A stretch of 64,000 nucleotides of DNA from Pandoraea thiooxydans. GTDB lineage: Bacteria; Pseudomonadota; Gammaproteobacteria; Burkholderiales; Burkholderiaceae. The translations under genes were made by a program, and so were the position numbers. The notes beneath the pieces are model-generated. The model made no database searches. It saw nothing but the letters and a program-made list of their open reading frames with translations, and had not been told where the DNA came from. Below are positions 39,697-47,461 of this stretch, piece after piece. The stretch lies in assembly GCF_001931675.1 (NCBI RefSeq), contig NZ_CP014839.1, forward strand, positions 2,914,001 through 2,978,000. The letters are read 5' to 3'. How positions within the stretch are numbered: the first letter of the stretch is position 1; each line of letters begins with the position of its first letter.

Positions 39697-42051
39697 ATGA
39701 ATACCCAAGTCGAAGCTTTCATGACCCAGGACCAAGCGAGCGCCGGTCAAAGCCAGGGGGCGCAGGTGGGCCTGTCGCGCCCGCACGAATCGGCCGACCT
39801 GCATGTCAGCGGCGAGGCCATCTACACCGACGATATCCCCGAGCTGCAAGGCACGCTGCACGCCGCGCTCGGTCTCTCGCAAAAAGCTCACGCCCGCATC
39901 GTCGAACTCGACCTCGAACCGGTGCGCCGCGCGCCGGGCGTGGTGGCGGTGCTGAGCGCCGCCGACATTCCGGGCGTCAACGACTGCGGGCCGGTGATTC
40001 ACGACGATCCGCTGCTGGCCGACGGCGTGGTCCAATACATCGGCCAGCCGATGTTTCTCGTCGTGGCGCATAGCCACGATGCGGCGCGCCGCGCCGCACG
40101 TCTGGCCGCGGTCCAATACGAAGAGCTGCCGGCGATTCTGACGCCGCAGCAGGCCAAGGCCGCCAAAGCCGGCGTGCTGCCGCCGCTGCACCTCAAGCGC
40201 GGCGACCCCGATGCGGCGATCGCCAGCGCGCCGTTCAAGCTGGCCGGCACTTTCGAATGCAACGGTCAGGAACAGTTTTATCTCGAGGGGCAGATTTCCT
40301 ATGCCGCGCCCAAGGAAGGCCACGGCGTGCACGTCTGGTGTTCCACCCAGCATCCGAGCGAAATGCAGGCGCTGATCTCCCACGCGCTGGGCTGGCACGC
40401 GCACCAGGTGCTGGTCGAGTGCCGCCGCATGGGCGGCGGCTTCGGCGGCAAGGAGTCGCAGTCGGGCCTGTTCGCCTGCCTGGCGGCGATTGCCGCCACC
40501 CGCCTGAATCGCCCGGTCAAGCTGCGGCTCGACCGCGACGACGACTTCATGATCACCGGCAAGCGTCACGGCTTTTACTACGAATACGAGATCGGCTACG
40601 ACCACGACGGCCGCATTCTCGGCGCCCGGCTCGACATGACCCTCGGCGCCGGCTTCTCGGCCGACCTCTCGGGCGCGGTGGCCACGCGCGCGATCTGCCA
40701 TTTCGACAACGCCTATTATCTGGCCGACGTCGACATGCACGCGCTGTGCGGCAAGACCAACAAGCAGTCCAACACGGCGTTTCGCGGCTTCGGCGGCCCG
40801 CAGGGCGCGCTGGTGATGGAAGTGGCGATCGACGCGATCGCCCGCAAGCTGGGCCAGGACCCGCTCGACGTGCGACGCCTGAATTTCTACGGCACCGACG
40901 AGCGCAATGTCACGCCGTACGGCCAGACCGTCACCGACAACGTGATTCACACGCTGGTCGACGAACTGGCCGCCAGCAGCGACTATCGGGCGCGCCGCCA
41001 GGCGGTGCGCGAATACAACGCCGCCAGTCCGGTGCTCAAGAAAGGGCTGGCGCTGACCCCGCTCAAATTCGGCATTTCGTTCAACGTGCCGGCGTTCAAC
41101 CAGGCCGGCGCGCTGGTGCATGTCTATCGCGACGGCTCGATCCTGGTCAACCACGGCGGCACGGAAATGGGCCAGGGGCTCAACACCAAGGTCGCGCAGG
41201 TGGTCGCGCACGAACTGGGCGTCGACCTGGCCTGCGTGCGCGTGAGCGCCACCGACACCAGCAAGATCGCCAACACTTCGGCTACCGCCGCCTCCACCGG
41301 CTCCGACCTCAATGGCAAAGCCGCCCAGGACGCCGCCGCACAGATTCGCCGACGCCTGACCGAGTTCGCCGCACAGCGCTACAACTGCGCGCCCGAAGCG
41401 GTCCGTTTCGCCAACGGCACCGTGACGATCGAGCAGCAGTCGCTGCCGTTCGCCGAACTGATCAACGCCGCCTACCTGGCGCGCGTCCAGCTGTGGTCGG
41501 ACGGTTTCTACGCGACTCCCGGTGTACACTGGGACAGCAGCACGATGACCGGCCACCCGTTCTATTACTTTGCGTATGGCGCGGCGGTCTCGGAAGTATT
41601 GATCGATACGCTGACCGGCGAATGGCGGCTGCTGCGCGCCGACGTGCTGCACGATGCCGGCAAATCCATCAATCCGGCGCTCGATATCGGCCAGGTCGAG
41701 GGCGCCTTCATTCAGGGCATGGGATGGCTGACCACGGAAGAACTCTGGTGGAACAAGGACGGCAAATTGATGACGCACGCACCCTCGACCTATAAGATCC
41801 CGGCGGTCAGCGATTGCCCGGCCGACTTCCGCGTCAAGCTGTTCGACAACCGCAACGCGCAAGACTCGATCCATCGCTCCAAGGCGGTCGGCGAGCCGCC
41901 GCTGCTGCTGCCGTTCAGCGTATTCAACGCGATTCGCGATGCGGTGGCCAGCGTCAACGACTACCGGGACGAGCCGGTGCTCAACGCTCCCGCCACGCCC
42001 GAAGCGATTCTCGGTGCGCTGACCGAACTGCGCAGCCGGAGCGCGCACTGA
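39697..42051 (+). CDS. xdhB: Xanthine dehydrogenase, molybdopterin subunit
   Basis: 784 residues from the ATG at 39697, preceded by GAGG. Molybdenum-cofactor and substrate-pocket motifs are visible: QEQFYLEGQ (about 189-197), GGGFGGKE (about 246-253), RGFGGPQG (about 364-371) and GTEMGQGL near 488. The Arg of RGFGGPQ and the later catalytic Glu motif (VGEPPLLLPFS, about 733) are those of xanthine dehydrogenase. The stop TGA overlaps the xdhC ATG by one base. Confidence 0.96.
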   Translation: MNTQVEAFMTQDQASAGQSQGAQVGLSRPHESADLHVSGEAIYTDDIPELQGTLHAALGLSQKAHARIVELDLEPVRRAPGVVAVLSAADIPGVNDCGPVIHDDPLLADGVVQYIGQPMFLVVAHSHDAARRAARLAAVQYEELPAILTPQQAKAAKAGVLPPLHLKRGDPDAAIASAPFKLAGTFECNGQEQFYLEGQISYAAPKEGHGVHVWCSTQHPSEMQALISHALGWHAHQVLVECRRMGGGFGGKESQSGLFACLAAIAATRLNRPVKLRLDRDDDFMITGKRHGFYYEYEIGYDHDGRILGARLDMTLGAGFSADLSGAVATRAICHFDNAYYLADVDMHALCGKTNKQSNTAFRGFGGPQGALVMEVAIDAIARKLGQDPLDVRRLNFYGTDERNVTPYGQTVTDNVIHTLVDELAASSDYRARRQAVREYNAASPVLKKGLALTPLKFGISFNVPAFNQAGALVHVYRDGSILVNHGGTEMGQGLNTKVAQVVAHELGVDLACVRVSATDTSKIANTSATAASTGSDLNGKAAQDAAAQIRRRLTEFAAQRYNCAPEAVRFANGTVTIEQQSLPFAELINAAYLARVQLWSDGFYATPGVHWDSSTMTGHPFYYFAYGAAVSEVLIDTLTGEWRLLRADVLHDAGKSINPALDIGQVEGAFIQGMGWLTTEELWWNKDGKLMTHAPSTYKIPAVSDCPADFRVKLFDNRNAQDSIHRSKAVGEPPLLLPFSVFNAIRDAVASVNDYRDEPVLNAPATPEAILGALTELRSRSAH

Positions 42052-43109
42052 TGCACGGCTGGATCGCCGAGGCTCAGCGGCTGGTGACGCACGGCGAGTC
42101 GGCTGTGCTGGTCACGGTCGCCAAGGCCGAAGGGTCCACGCCGCGCGAGGCCGGCGCCAAACTGCTGGTCACGCGCGAGCACCAATGGCAGACCATCGGC
42201 GGCGGCCATCTCGAATGGCGCGCCGTCGACATTGCGCGGCAGCTGCTCAAACAAAGCGCCGGGCATGGCGGCGCACGCCACGTCGAGCGGCTCTCGCTCG
42301 GCCCCAGCCTCGGACAATGCTGCGGCGGCGCGGTCACGCTGGTGTTCGAGCTGCTCACGGTGGCCGACCTTGGCTGGCTCACCAATTTGGCCAAGCGCCT
42401 GCAAGCGGGCCAGGCGACCTTGCGCAACGTTGCTATCGCAGACGCGGGCGCCAATCCGCCAGGCCAGCCCAATCCGGCTGCCGGCCCCGTGACCTTGACC
42501 GATCCGGCTGCCGGCAGCACCGACGCCCCGCTCGCGCCGCAGGACGATTGCCTGCTATGGCAGGCCCGGGACGGCTGGCGCTGGCTCACCGAGATCATCG
42601 CTCCGGTCGATTTTCACGTAGTGCTGTTCGGCGCCGGCCACGTCGGCCAGGCGCTGGTGCGCGTGCTGGCCACCCTGCCCTGCACCGTCACCTGGGTCGA
42701 CGAGCGCGAGGCGCAATTTCCCGACGATTTGCCGGCCAACGTCACTGTCGAAGCCACCGATGTGCCGGAAGCCGCGATTGCCGAAGCACGCCCACGCAGC
42801 TATTTCCTGGTCATGACGCACAGTCATGCCCTCGACCAGCGCCTGTGCGAGCACATCTTCCTGCGCGATGATTTCGCATACTTCGGGCTGATCGGCTCGC
42901 AAACCAAGCGCCGCCAGTTCGAGCATCGGCTGCGCGAGCGCGGCGTGCCCGACGAACGCCTGGAACAGATGATCTGCCCGATCGGCGTGCCCGGCGTGAG
43001 CGCCAAGACGCCCGAAGTGATTGCCATCGCGGTGGCCGCGCAGCTGCTGCGCGTGCGCGAACAGGATATCCAACGGGCCGCATCCCGCCCGGCCGCGATC
43101 GCGGTATAG
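42051..43109 (+). CDS. xdhC: Xanthine dehydrogenase accessory protein XdhC
   Basis: 352 residues. XdhC/CoxI domain at the N-terminus (AVLVTVAKAEGSTPREAGAKLLV, about 17-39; GGGHLEW; SLGPSLGQCCGG with the conserved Cys pair near 87-88). A Rossmann domain follows (VVLFGAGHVGQALVRVL, about 188-204). XdhC binds the molybdenum cofactor, protects it and helps sulfurate it before insertion into XdhB. The 50-residue stretch between domains (about 125-175) is Pro/Ala-rich and less conserved. Confidence 0.95.
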   Translation: MHGWIAEAQRLVTHGESAVLVTVAKAEGSTPREAGAKLLVTREHQWQTIGGGHLEWRAVDIARQLLKQSAGHGGARHVERLSLGPSLGQCCGGAVTLVFELLTVADLGWLTNLAKRLQAGQATLRNVAIADAGANPPGQPNPAAGPVTLTDPAAGSTDAPLAPQDDCLLWQARDGWRWLTEIIAPVDFHVVLFGAGHVGQALVRVLATLPCTVTWVDEREAQFPDDLPANVTVEATDVPEAAIAEARPRSYFLVMTHSHALDQRLCEHIFLRDDFAYFGLIGSQTKRRQFEHRLRERGVPDERLEQMICPIGVPGVSAKTPEVIAIAVAAQLLRVREQDIQRAASRPAAIAV

Positions 43110-43121
43110 TTTTCTCTATCG

Positions 43122-43143
43122 GGCCGCCGCGCAAGCGGCGGCC
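43122..43143. other. Intercistronic hairpin between xdhC and the deaminase gene
   Basis: GGCCGCCGC-GCAA-GCGGCGGCC, a perfect 9-bp GC stem with a tetraloop, 12 bp after the xdhC stop. It has no U-tract rightward, so it may act in mRNA processing or polarity rather than as an intrinsic terminator. Confidence 0.5.
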
Positions 43144-43193
43144 GATCGTGCGATATTTGTCTGACCCGCGCTCGACTTTGCTCAATCGCTCCC

Positions 43194-44222
43194 ATGAATC
43201 CGACGCTGATCAAAAAAATTCGCGACATGCCCAAGGCTGAGCTGCACCTGCATATCGAGGGCACGCTCGAACCCGAGCTGATTTTCCGTCTGGCGGAACG
43301 CAACGGACTCACGCTGCCCTACGCGTCGGTCGACGCATTGCGCCACGCCTACGCCTTCACCGACCTGCAGTCATTCCTCGATCTTTACTATGCCGGCGCC
43401 GGCGTGTTGCAGACCGAGCAGGATTTCTATGACATGACGTGGGCCTATCTCGCGCGCGCCCATGCCGATCATATCGTTCACACCGAGATTTTCTTCGATC
43501 CGCAAACCCACACCGCGCGCGGCATTCCGCTCGATCTGGTGCTGGGCGGCATCGAGCGGGCGCTGGCCGACGCGGAAAAGCGCTATGGCCTGTCGAGCCG
43601 ATTGATATTGTGTTTTCTGCGGCACCTGTCCGAAGCCGACGCCATCGCCACACTCGAGGCCGCGCTGCCCTATTTCAAAAGCCTGTCGCATCGGCTCATC
43701 GGCGTCGGGCTGGATTCATCGGAGCGCGACAACCCGCCGGCAAAGTTCGCCCGCGTCTTCTCCCAATGCCGCGCATTGGGGCTGCGGCTGGTCGCGCACG
43801 CCGGGGAGGAGGGCCCGCCAGCATACATCAGCGAAGCGCTCGATGTCCTGCACGTCGAGCGTATCGACCATGGCGTGCGCTGCGTCGAAGACCCGGCGCT
43901 GGTGGCCCGTCTGGCGCGCGAACACACCGCGCTCACGGTGTGCCCGCTGTCGAACGTCAAGCTCAAGGTATGCGACGACCTGAGCCGGCACCCGCTCAAG
44001 GCCATGCTCGACGCCGGTCTGGCGGTGACGATCAATTCGGACGATCCGAGCTACTTTGGCGGCTATCTGAACGACAACTATCTGGCGACATTCGAAGCCC
44101 TGGCGCTGGACGAGCAGCACGCCTACGCACTGGCCCGCAACAGCTTCGAGGCCGCCTTCCTCGACGACCGCCAGAAGCGCACCCTGTTGGGCCATCTCGA
44201 GCGTTATTGGCAAACGGCGTAA
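43194..44222 (+). CDS. add: Adenosine/adenine deaminase (Add family)
   Basis: 342 residues. Zn ligands HLH (18-20), catalytic HAGEE (about 200-204), HGVR and the SDDPSYF segment (about 281-287) are all present. The [15 protein letters not shown] stretch is of the kind found in bacterial adenine deaminases of this family rather than true adenosine deaminases, so hydrolysis of adenine to hypoxanthine is the better guess. It follows xdhC and precedes guaD in the same direction: its product is a substrate of XdhAB. Confidence 0.9.
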   Translation: MNPTLIKKIRDMPKAELHLHIEGTLEPELIFRLAERNGLTLPYASVDALRHAYAFTDLQSFLDLYYAGAGVLQTEQDFYDMTWAYLARAHADHIVHTEIFFDPQTHTARGIPLDLVLGGIERALADAEKRYGLSSRLILCFLRHLSEADAIATLEAALPYFKSLSHRLIGVGLDSSERDNPPAKFARVFSQCRALGLRLVAHAGEEGPPAYISEALDVLHVERIDHGVRCVEDPALVARLAREHTALTVCPLSNVKLKVCDDLSRHPLKAMLDAGLAVTINSDDPSYFGGYLNDNYLATFEALALDEQHAYALARNSFEAAFLDDRQKRTLLGHLERYWQTA

Positions 44223-44308
44223 GGCACACGGTCGCGCGCGGCGGACAGCGTTATCAAGGAATGCGAATGCGGCATATTCAGCGGCTGGCACCACATCACG
44301 CGCGGCTA

Positions 44309-44338
44309 ATGTTACTTTCCCTCTAACATGCCGGCATG
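44309..44338. repeat. Two small palindromes in the add-guaD gap
   Basis: ATGTTA-N9-TAACAT (44309-44329) is followed by the perfect palindrome CATGCCGGCATG (44327-44338). They lie mid-gap, about 155 bp before guaD, and could be operator sites. Nothing else is seen in this 271-bp gap. Confidence 0.35.
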
Positions 44339-44493
44339 CGAACCTTCGGGATTCGCGCCACCGGCAAAAGACATCCACAAGAAACCGGAGACTCTTCGAG
44401 GATCACGACTGCCACGCCCCGGCCGATCAGGCCTCATACGCGTGCCGCCGCCCGTCCCGCCGATCTCCACGTCCCACGAGAGAAACATCGACT

Positions 44494-45843
44494 ATGCCTG
44501 CCGACCCGACCTCCCCCAAGCTGCCCGACGCTGGCCAGCGCACGGCTTACCGCGCCCAACTGCTGTACTTCACCGGCGAGCCCGGCCGCGCCGGCGACAA
44601 TAGGGCGAGCACCACCGTGTGGCTGTCCGACGGGCTGCTCGTGGTAGAGGGCGCACGCATTGCGCAGGTCGGCGACTATCGCTCGCTCGCGTCCGATCTG
44701 GCTCCCGGCACGCCGGTGATCGACTGGCGCGACAAACTGATCACCCCGGGCTTCATCGACACTCACATCCACTATCCGCAGACCGATATGATCGCGTCGC
44801 CCGCCCCGGGCCTGCTGCCGTGGCTGGAGACCTACACGTTCCCGACCGAGCGCCGCTTCGAAGATCCGGCCTATGCGGCCGACGTCGCGCGCTTCTTCAT
44901 CGACGAACTGCTGCGTTGCGGCACCACCAGTGCGCTGGTGTACTGCACGGTGCATCCGGGCTCGGTCGATGCATTTTTCACCGAGAGCGCCGAACGCAAC
45001 TTGCGCATGGTCGCCGGCAAGGTGATGATGGACCGCAATTGCCCGGAGTTCCTGCGCGACACCGCGGAGACCGGCGGGCGCGACAGCGAAATGCTGATCC
45101 AGCGCTGGCATGGCCAGGGCCGGCAACTCTATGCACTGACGCCGCGCTTCGCCCCCACTTCGAGCGAGGCGCAATTGGGCGTATGCGGCGAGCTGGCGCA
45201 GCGCTATCAGGACGTATTCATCCAGACCCACGTGGCGGAAAACCTCGATGAAGTGAAATGGGTCAAGGAGCTGTTCCCGGGTCACCGCAGCTACCTCGAC
45301 ATCTACGATCATTACGGCCTGCTGCGCCCCCGCGCGGTGTATGGCCATTGCATCTGGCTCGACGGCCATGATCGCCGCCGCATGCAGGAGACCGGTGCGG
45401 TGGCCGCGCACTGCCCGACATCGAACCAGTTCCTCGGCAGCGGTCTGTTCGATTTCGCCGCGGCCGAGGCCAGCCACATGCCGGTGACGCTGGCCACCGA
45501 CGTCGGCGGCGGCTCGTCGTTCTCGATGCTGCAAACGATGAACGAAGCCCACAAGGTCGCGCGCCTGTCCGGCTATCATCTGAATGCCGAGCGGATGTTC
45601 TATCAAGCCACCGAGGGTGCCGCGCAAGCGCTCGGCCTGGGTGGCCAGATCGGCACCCTGGCGGCCGGCGCCGAAGCCGACTTCGTGGTGCTCGACCCAC
45701 AGGCCACGCCGCTGCTGGCGCGCCGCACCGCCCAGGCGGATTCGCTCGAGGAACTGCTGTTCGCCCTGGCCATGCTGGGCGACGACCGCGCCGTGGCCGC
45801 CACTTTCGCGGCGGGCCGGCGGGTGCACCAGCGCGGCGGCTAA
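44494..45843 (+). CDS. guaD: Guanine deaminase
   Basis: 449 residues of the amidohydrolase superfamily. Metal site DTHIHYPQ (about 89-96), PTERRFEDP, the FAPTSSEAQL substrate loop, QTHVAEN, YGHCIWLD and CPTSNQFLGSG are those of guanine deaminase. It converts guanine to xanthine, the substrate of XdhAB. Last of the purine block; start ATG preceded by GAGAGAAAC. Confidence 0.94.
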   Translation: MPADPTSPKLPDAGQRTAYRAQLLYFTGEPGRAGDNRASTTVWLSDGLLVVEGARIAQVGDYRSLASDLAPGTPVIDWRDKLITPGFIDTHIHYPQTDMIASPAPGLLPWLETYTFPTERRFEDPAYAADVARFFIDELLRCGTTSALVYCTVHPGSVDAFFTESAERNLRMVAGKVMMDRNCPEFLRDTAETGGRDSEMLIQRWHGQGRQLYALTPRFAPTSSEAQLGVCGELAQRYQDVFIQTHVAENLDEVKWVKELFPGHRSYLDIYDHYGLLRPRAVYGHCIWLDGHDRRRMQETGAVAAHCPTSNQFLGSGLFDFAAAEASHMPVTLATDVGGGSSFSMLQTMNEAHKVARLSGYHLNAERMFYQATEGAAQALGLGGQIGTLAAGAEADFVVLDPQATPLLARRTAQADSLEELLFALAMLGDDRAVAATFAAGRRVHQRGG

Positions 45844-45882
45844 CGGCAGCGGCCGGCGCTGGCCCGGCGCTGCGGGCCGATG

Positions 45883-45888
45883 TATAAT
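45883..45888 (+). promoter_or_regulatory. -10 element for the riboswitch transcript
   Basis: A consensus TATAAT lies 11 bp before the first conserved riboswitch bases, placing the start of transcription close to the aptamer's 5' end. The -35 is poor (TGGCCC at 17-bp spacing). Confidence 0.6.
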
Positions 45889-45898
45889 CGGCCGCACT

Positions 45899-46020
45899 TC
45901 ATTGGGGAGTAGCCGCCCTGCCGGTCACGGCAGGGGCGCATGTCAACAGACTTGGCTGCCGAATTTCACCGGCGACCATGGCATGCGCAGCCACACATGG
46001 GCCTGGCCAGACCAATGACC
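45899..46020 (+). promoter_or_regulatory. yybP-ykoY manganese riboswitch
   Basis: The conserved aptamer blocks are present in order: ATTGGGGAGTAGCC (45901-45914), a GC helix, ACAGACTTGGCTGCC (45946-45960), and the closing GGCCTGGCCAGACCAAT (46000-46016), whose CCAAT pairs with the opening ATTGG to form P1. The aptamer senses Mn2+. Immediately downstream CCAATGACCG (46012-46021) can instead pair perfectly over 10 bp with CGGTCATTGG (46049-46058), an obvious alternative fold. The gene it precedes is a known class of target (UPF0016). Confidence 0.92.
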
Positions 46021-46087
46021 GACTCCCTCGCGACGGGCCGGAGGGGGACGGTCATTGGCAAACCATATCGGCCCGGCGGAGCGCTCG

Positions 46088-46654
46088 ATGTCCCCTTTTC
46101 TTATCTCGACCGGTGTGGTCGCGCTTGCCGAAATCGGCGATAAAACCCAATTGCTGTCGCTCGTGCTGGCGGCCCGCTTCAAGAAGCCGGTGCCGATCAT
46201 CCTGGGCATTTTGGCCGCCACCCTGCTCAACCACGCGGGCGCCGGCGCCATCGGCGACTGGCTGACCACAGTAGTCAGCCCGACCATCCTGCGCTGGAGC
46301 ATCGTCATCTCGTTTCTGGCGATGGCCGTCTGGATCCTCATTCCCGACAAGCTCGATGCTGAAGAAGGCAACGCACGTCGCAAACTCGGCGTGTTCGGCA
46401 CCACCCTCGTCACCTTCTTCATGGCAGAAATGGGCGACAAGACGCAGATCGCCACCGTCATGCTGGCCGCGCGCTTTCATGAATTTTTCGGCGTCGTGGC
46501 CGGCACCACGCTGGGCATGATGCTCGCCAACGTGCCGGCGGTGCTGCTCGGCCACCGCTTCGCGCACCGCATGCCCACGCGCGCGGTTCACATCGCCGCG
46601 GCGGTGATCTTCGCGGTGCTGGGCGTGCTGGCCTGGCGCGAAGCCGGCATGTGA
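46088..46654 (+). CDS. GDT1/TMEM165 (UPF0016) family manganese exporter
   Basis: 188 residues from the ATG at 46088 with GGAG at normal spacing; the upstream in-frame TTG lies in the riboswitch stem. Six membrane helices in two repeats, each with the hallmark ExGDKTQ motif (EIGDKTQ at about 15-21, EMGDKTQ at about 118-124), the cation-binding signature of this family. Bacterial members export Mn2+. Placement behind a yybP-ykoY aptamer fits induction by high manganese. Confidence 0.93.
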   Translation: MSPFLISTGVVALAEIGDKTQLLSLVLAARFKKPVPIILGILAATLLNHAGAGAIGDWLTTVVSPTILRWSIVISFLAMAVWILIPDKLDAEEGNARRKLGVFGTTLVTFFMAEMGDKTQIATVMLAARFHEFFGVVAGTTLGMMLANVPAVLLGHRFAHRMPTRAVHIAAAVIFAVLGVLAWREAGM

Positions 46655-46671
46655 GTCGCGTGGCCCGCATG

Positions 46672-46697
46672 AAAAAAGCCCGCACAGGTGGCGGGCT
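46672..46697 (-). terminator. Terminator of the DUF4136 lipoprotein gene
   Basis: AGCCCGC (46677-46683)/GCGGGCT (46691-46697), 7-nt loop, then six T leftward. It may also form rightward behind the exporter gene but has no U-tract on that side. Confidence 0.85.
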
Positions 46698-46723
46698 CTC
46701 TGGTGCGATGGTGCCGGCGCGGG

Positions 46724-47332
46724 TCATTTCGACGGCGTGACTTTCTCCTCGACGCTCGACTGCTGCCCACTCGGGAATGGCAGCTTGGCCAGCGCCGCGC
46801 GAATCAGATAAGGCATGACGCCCACCAGCGAATTGCCGCCGTCTTCCGTGCGCGCCGACACCAGATAGACTTCCCGCCCGCTGGCGCGGTCGAGAAAACG
46901 CAGTTGCAGCCATTTCATATAGACCGGCCAATCGCGCTCGACGTACATCGGCGGCGGCCCCCACATCCACGGGTTGTAGCGCCAGCCCCAGGGGCCGTAC
47001 CAGCCGGGCCCGAACATCGGGTCGAAGGCCGGCTCCTGGACACGCACCACGCTGCTTTGCATGCCGTAGGCCAGCGAGACGAGGTATTGCGCATCGCGCG
47101 CCGCGCGTTCCTGAAAGCCGTCGCCGGCGAGCCGATCGCGCACCCAGCCTTCGTAAGTTTTCTGCTCCAGGTTGTTGTCCTGCTCCGGGGTGCGCTTGAA
47201 GGCATACGTGCGCGCCCCGTGGAATGCTCCGTTATCGTGAAAGGCCACGACTTGAGTCGTCACCGTGCTGGCGCAAGCGCTCAGCAAAAACACCAGCGAA
47301 ATCACTCCGCCAAGCCGCCAATTGATTCGCAT
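46724..47332 (-). CDS. DUF4136-family outer-membrane lipoprotein
   Basis: 202 residues from the ATG at 47332 with AGGAG upstream. Lipoprotein signal peptide ending LSAC (lipobox, Cys about residue 20). The DUF4136 body includes FHGARTYAFKRTPEQ and LVSLAYGMQ. A Trp/Gly/Pro/Tyr-rich insert at about 107-130 (YGPWGWRYNPWMWGPPP) is a notable low-complexity feature. Likely anchored in the cell envelope; function unknown. It is divergent from pepN. Confidence 0.85.
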   Translation of the reverse strand: MRINWRLGGVISLVFLLSACASTVTTQVVAFHDNGAFHGARTYAFKRTPEQDNNLEQKTYEGWVRDRLAGDGFQERAARDAQYLVSLAYGMQSSVVRVQEPAFDPMFGPGWYGPWGWRYNPWMWGPPPMYVERDWPVYMKWLQLRFLDRASGREVYLVSARTEDGGNSLVGVMPYLIRAALAKLPFPSGQQSSVEEKVTPSK

Positions 47333-47461
47333 CGCATCTCCTTGAAAGTTCGCGCAGCGAGTATTTCCATTCGACTGGGTGCCTGCCGTGAAATTCAATT
47401 CCGGCGGGCACGTCGCCGCTTAGGTACAATTTAACCATCACGTGCCGCTTACCGAGTTCCC

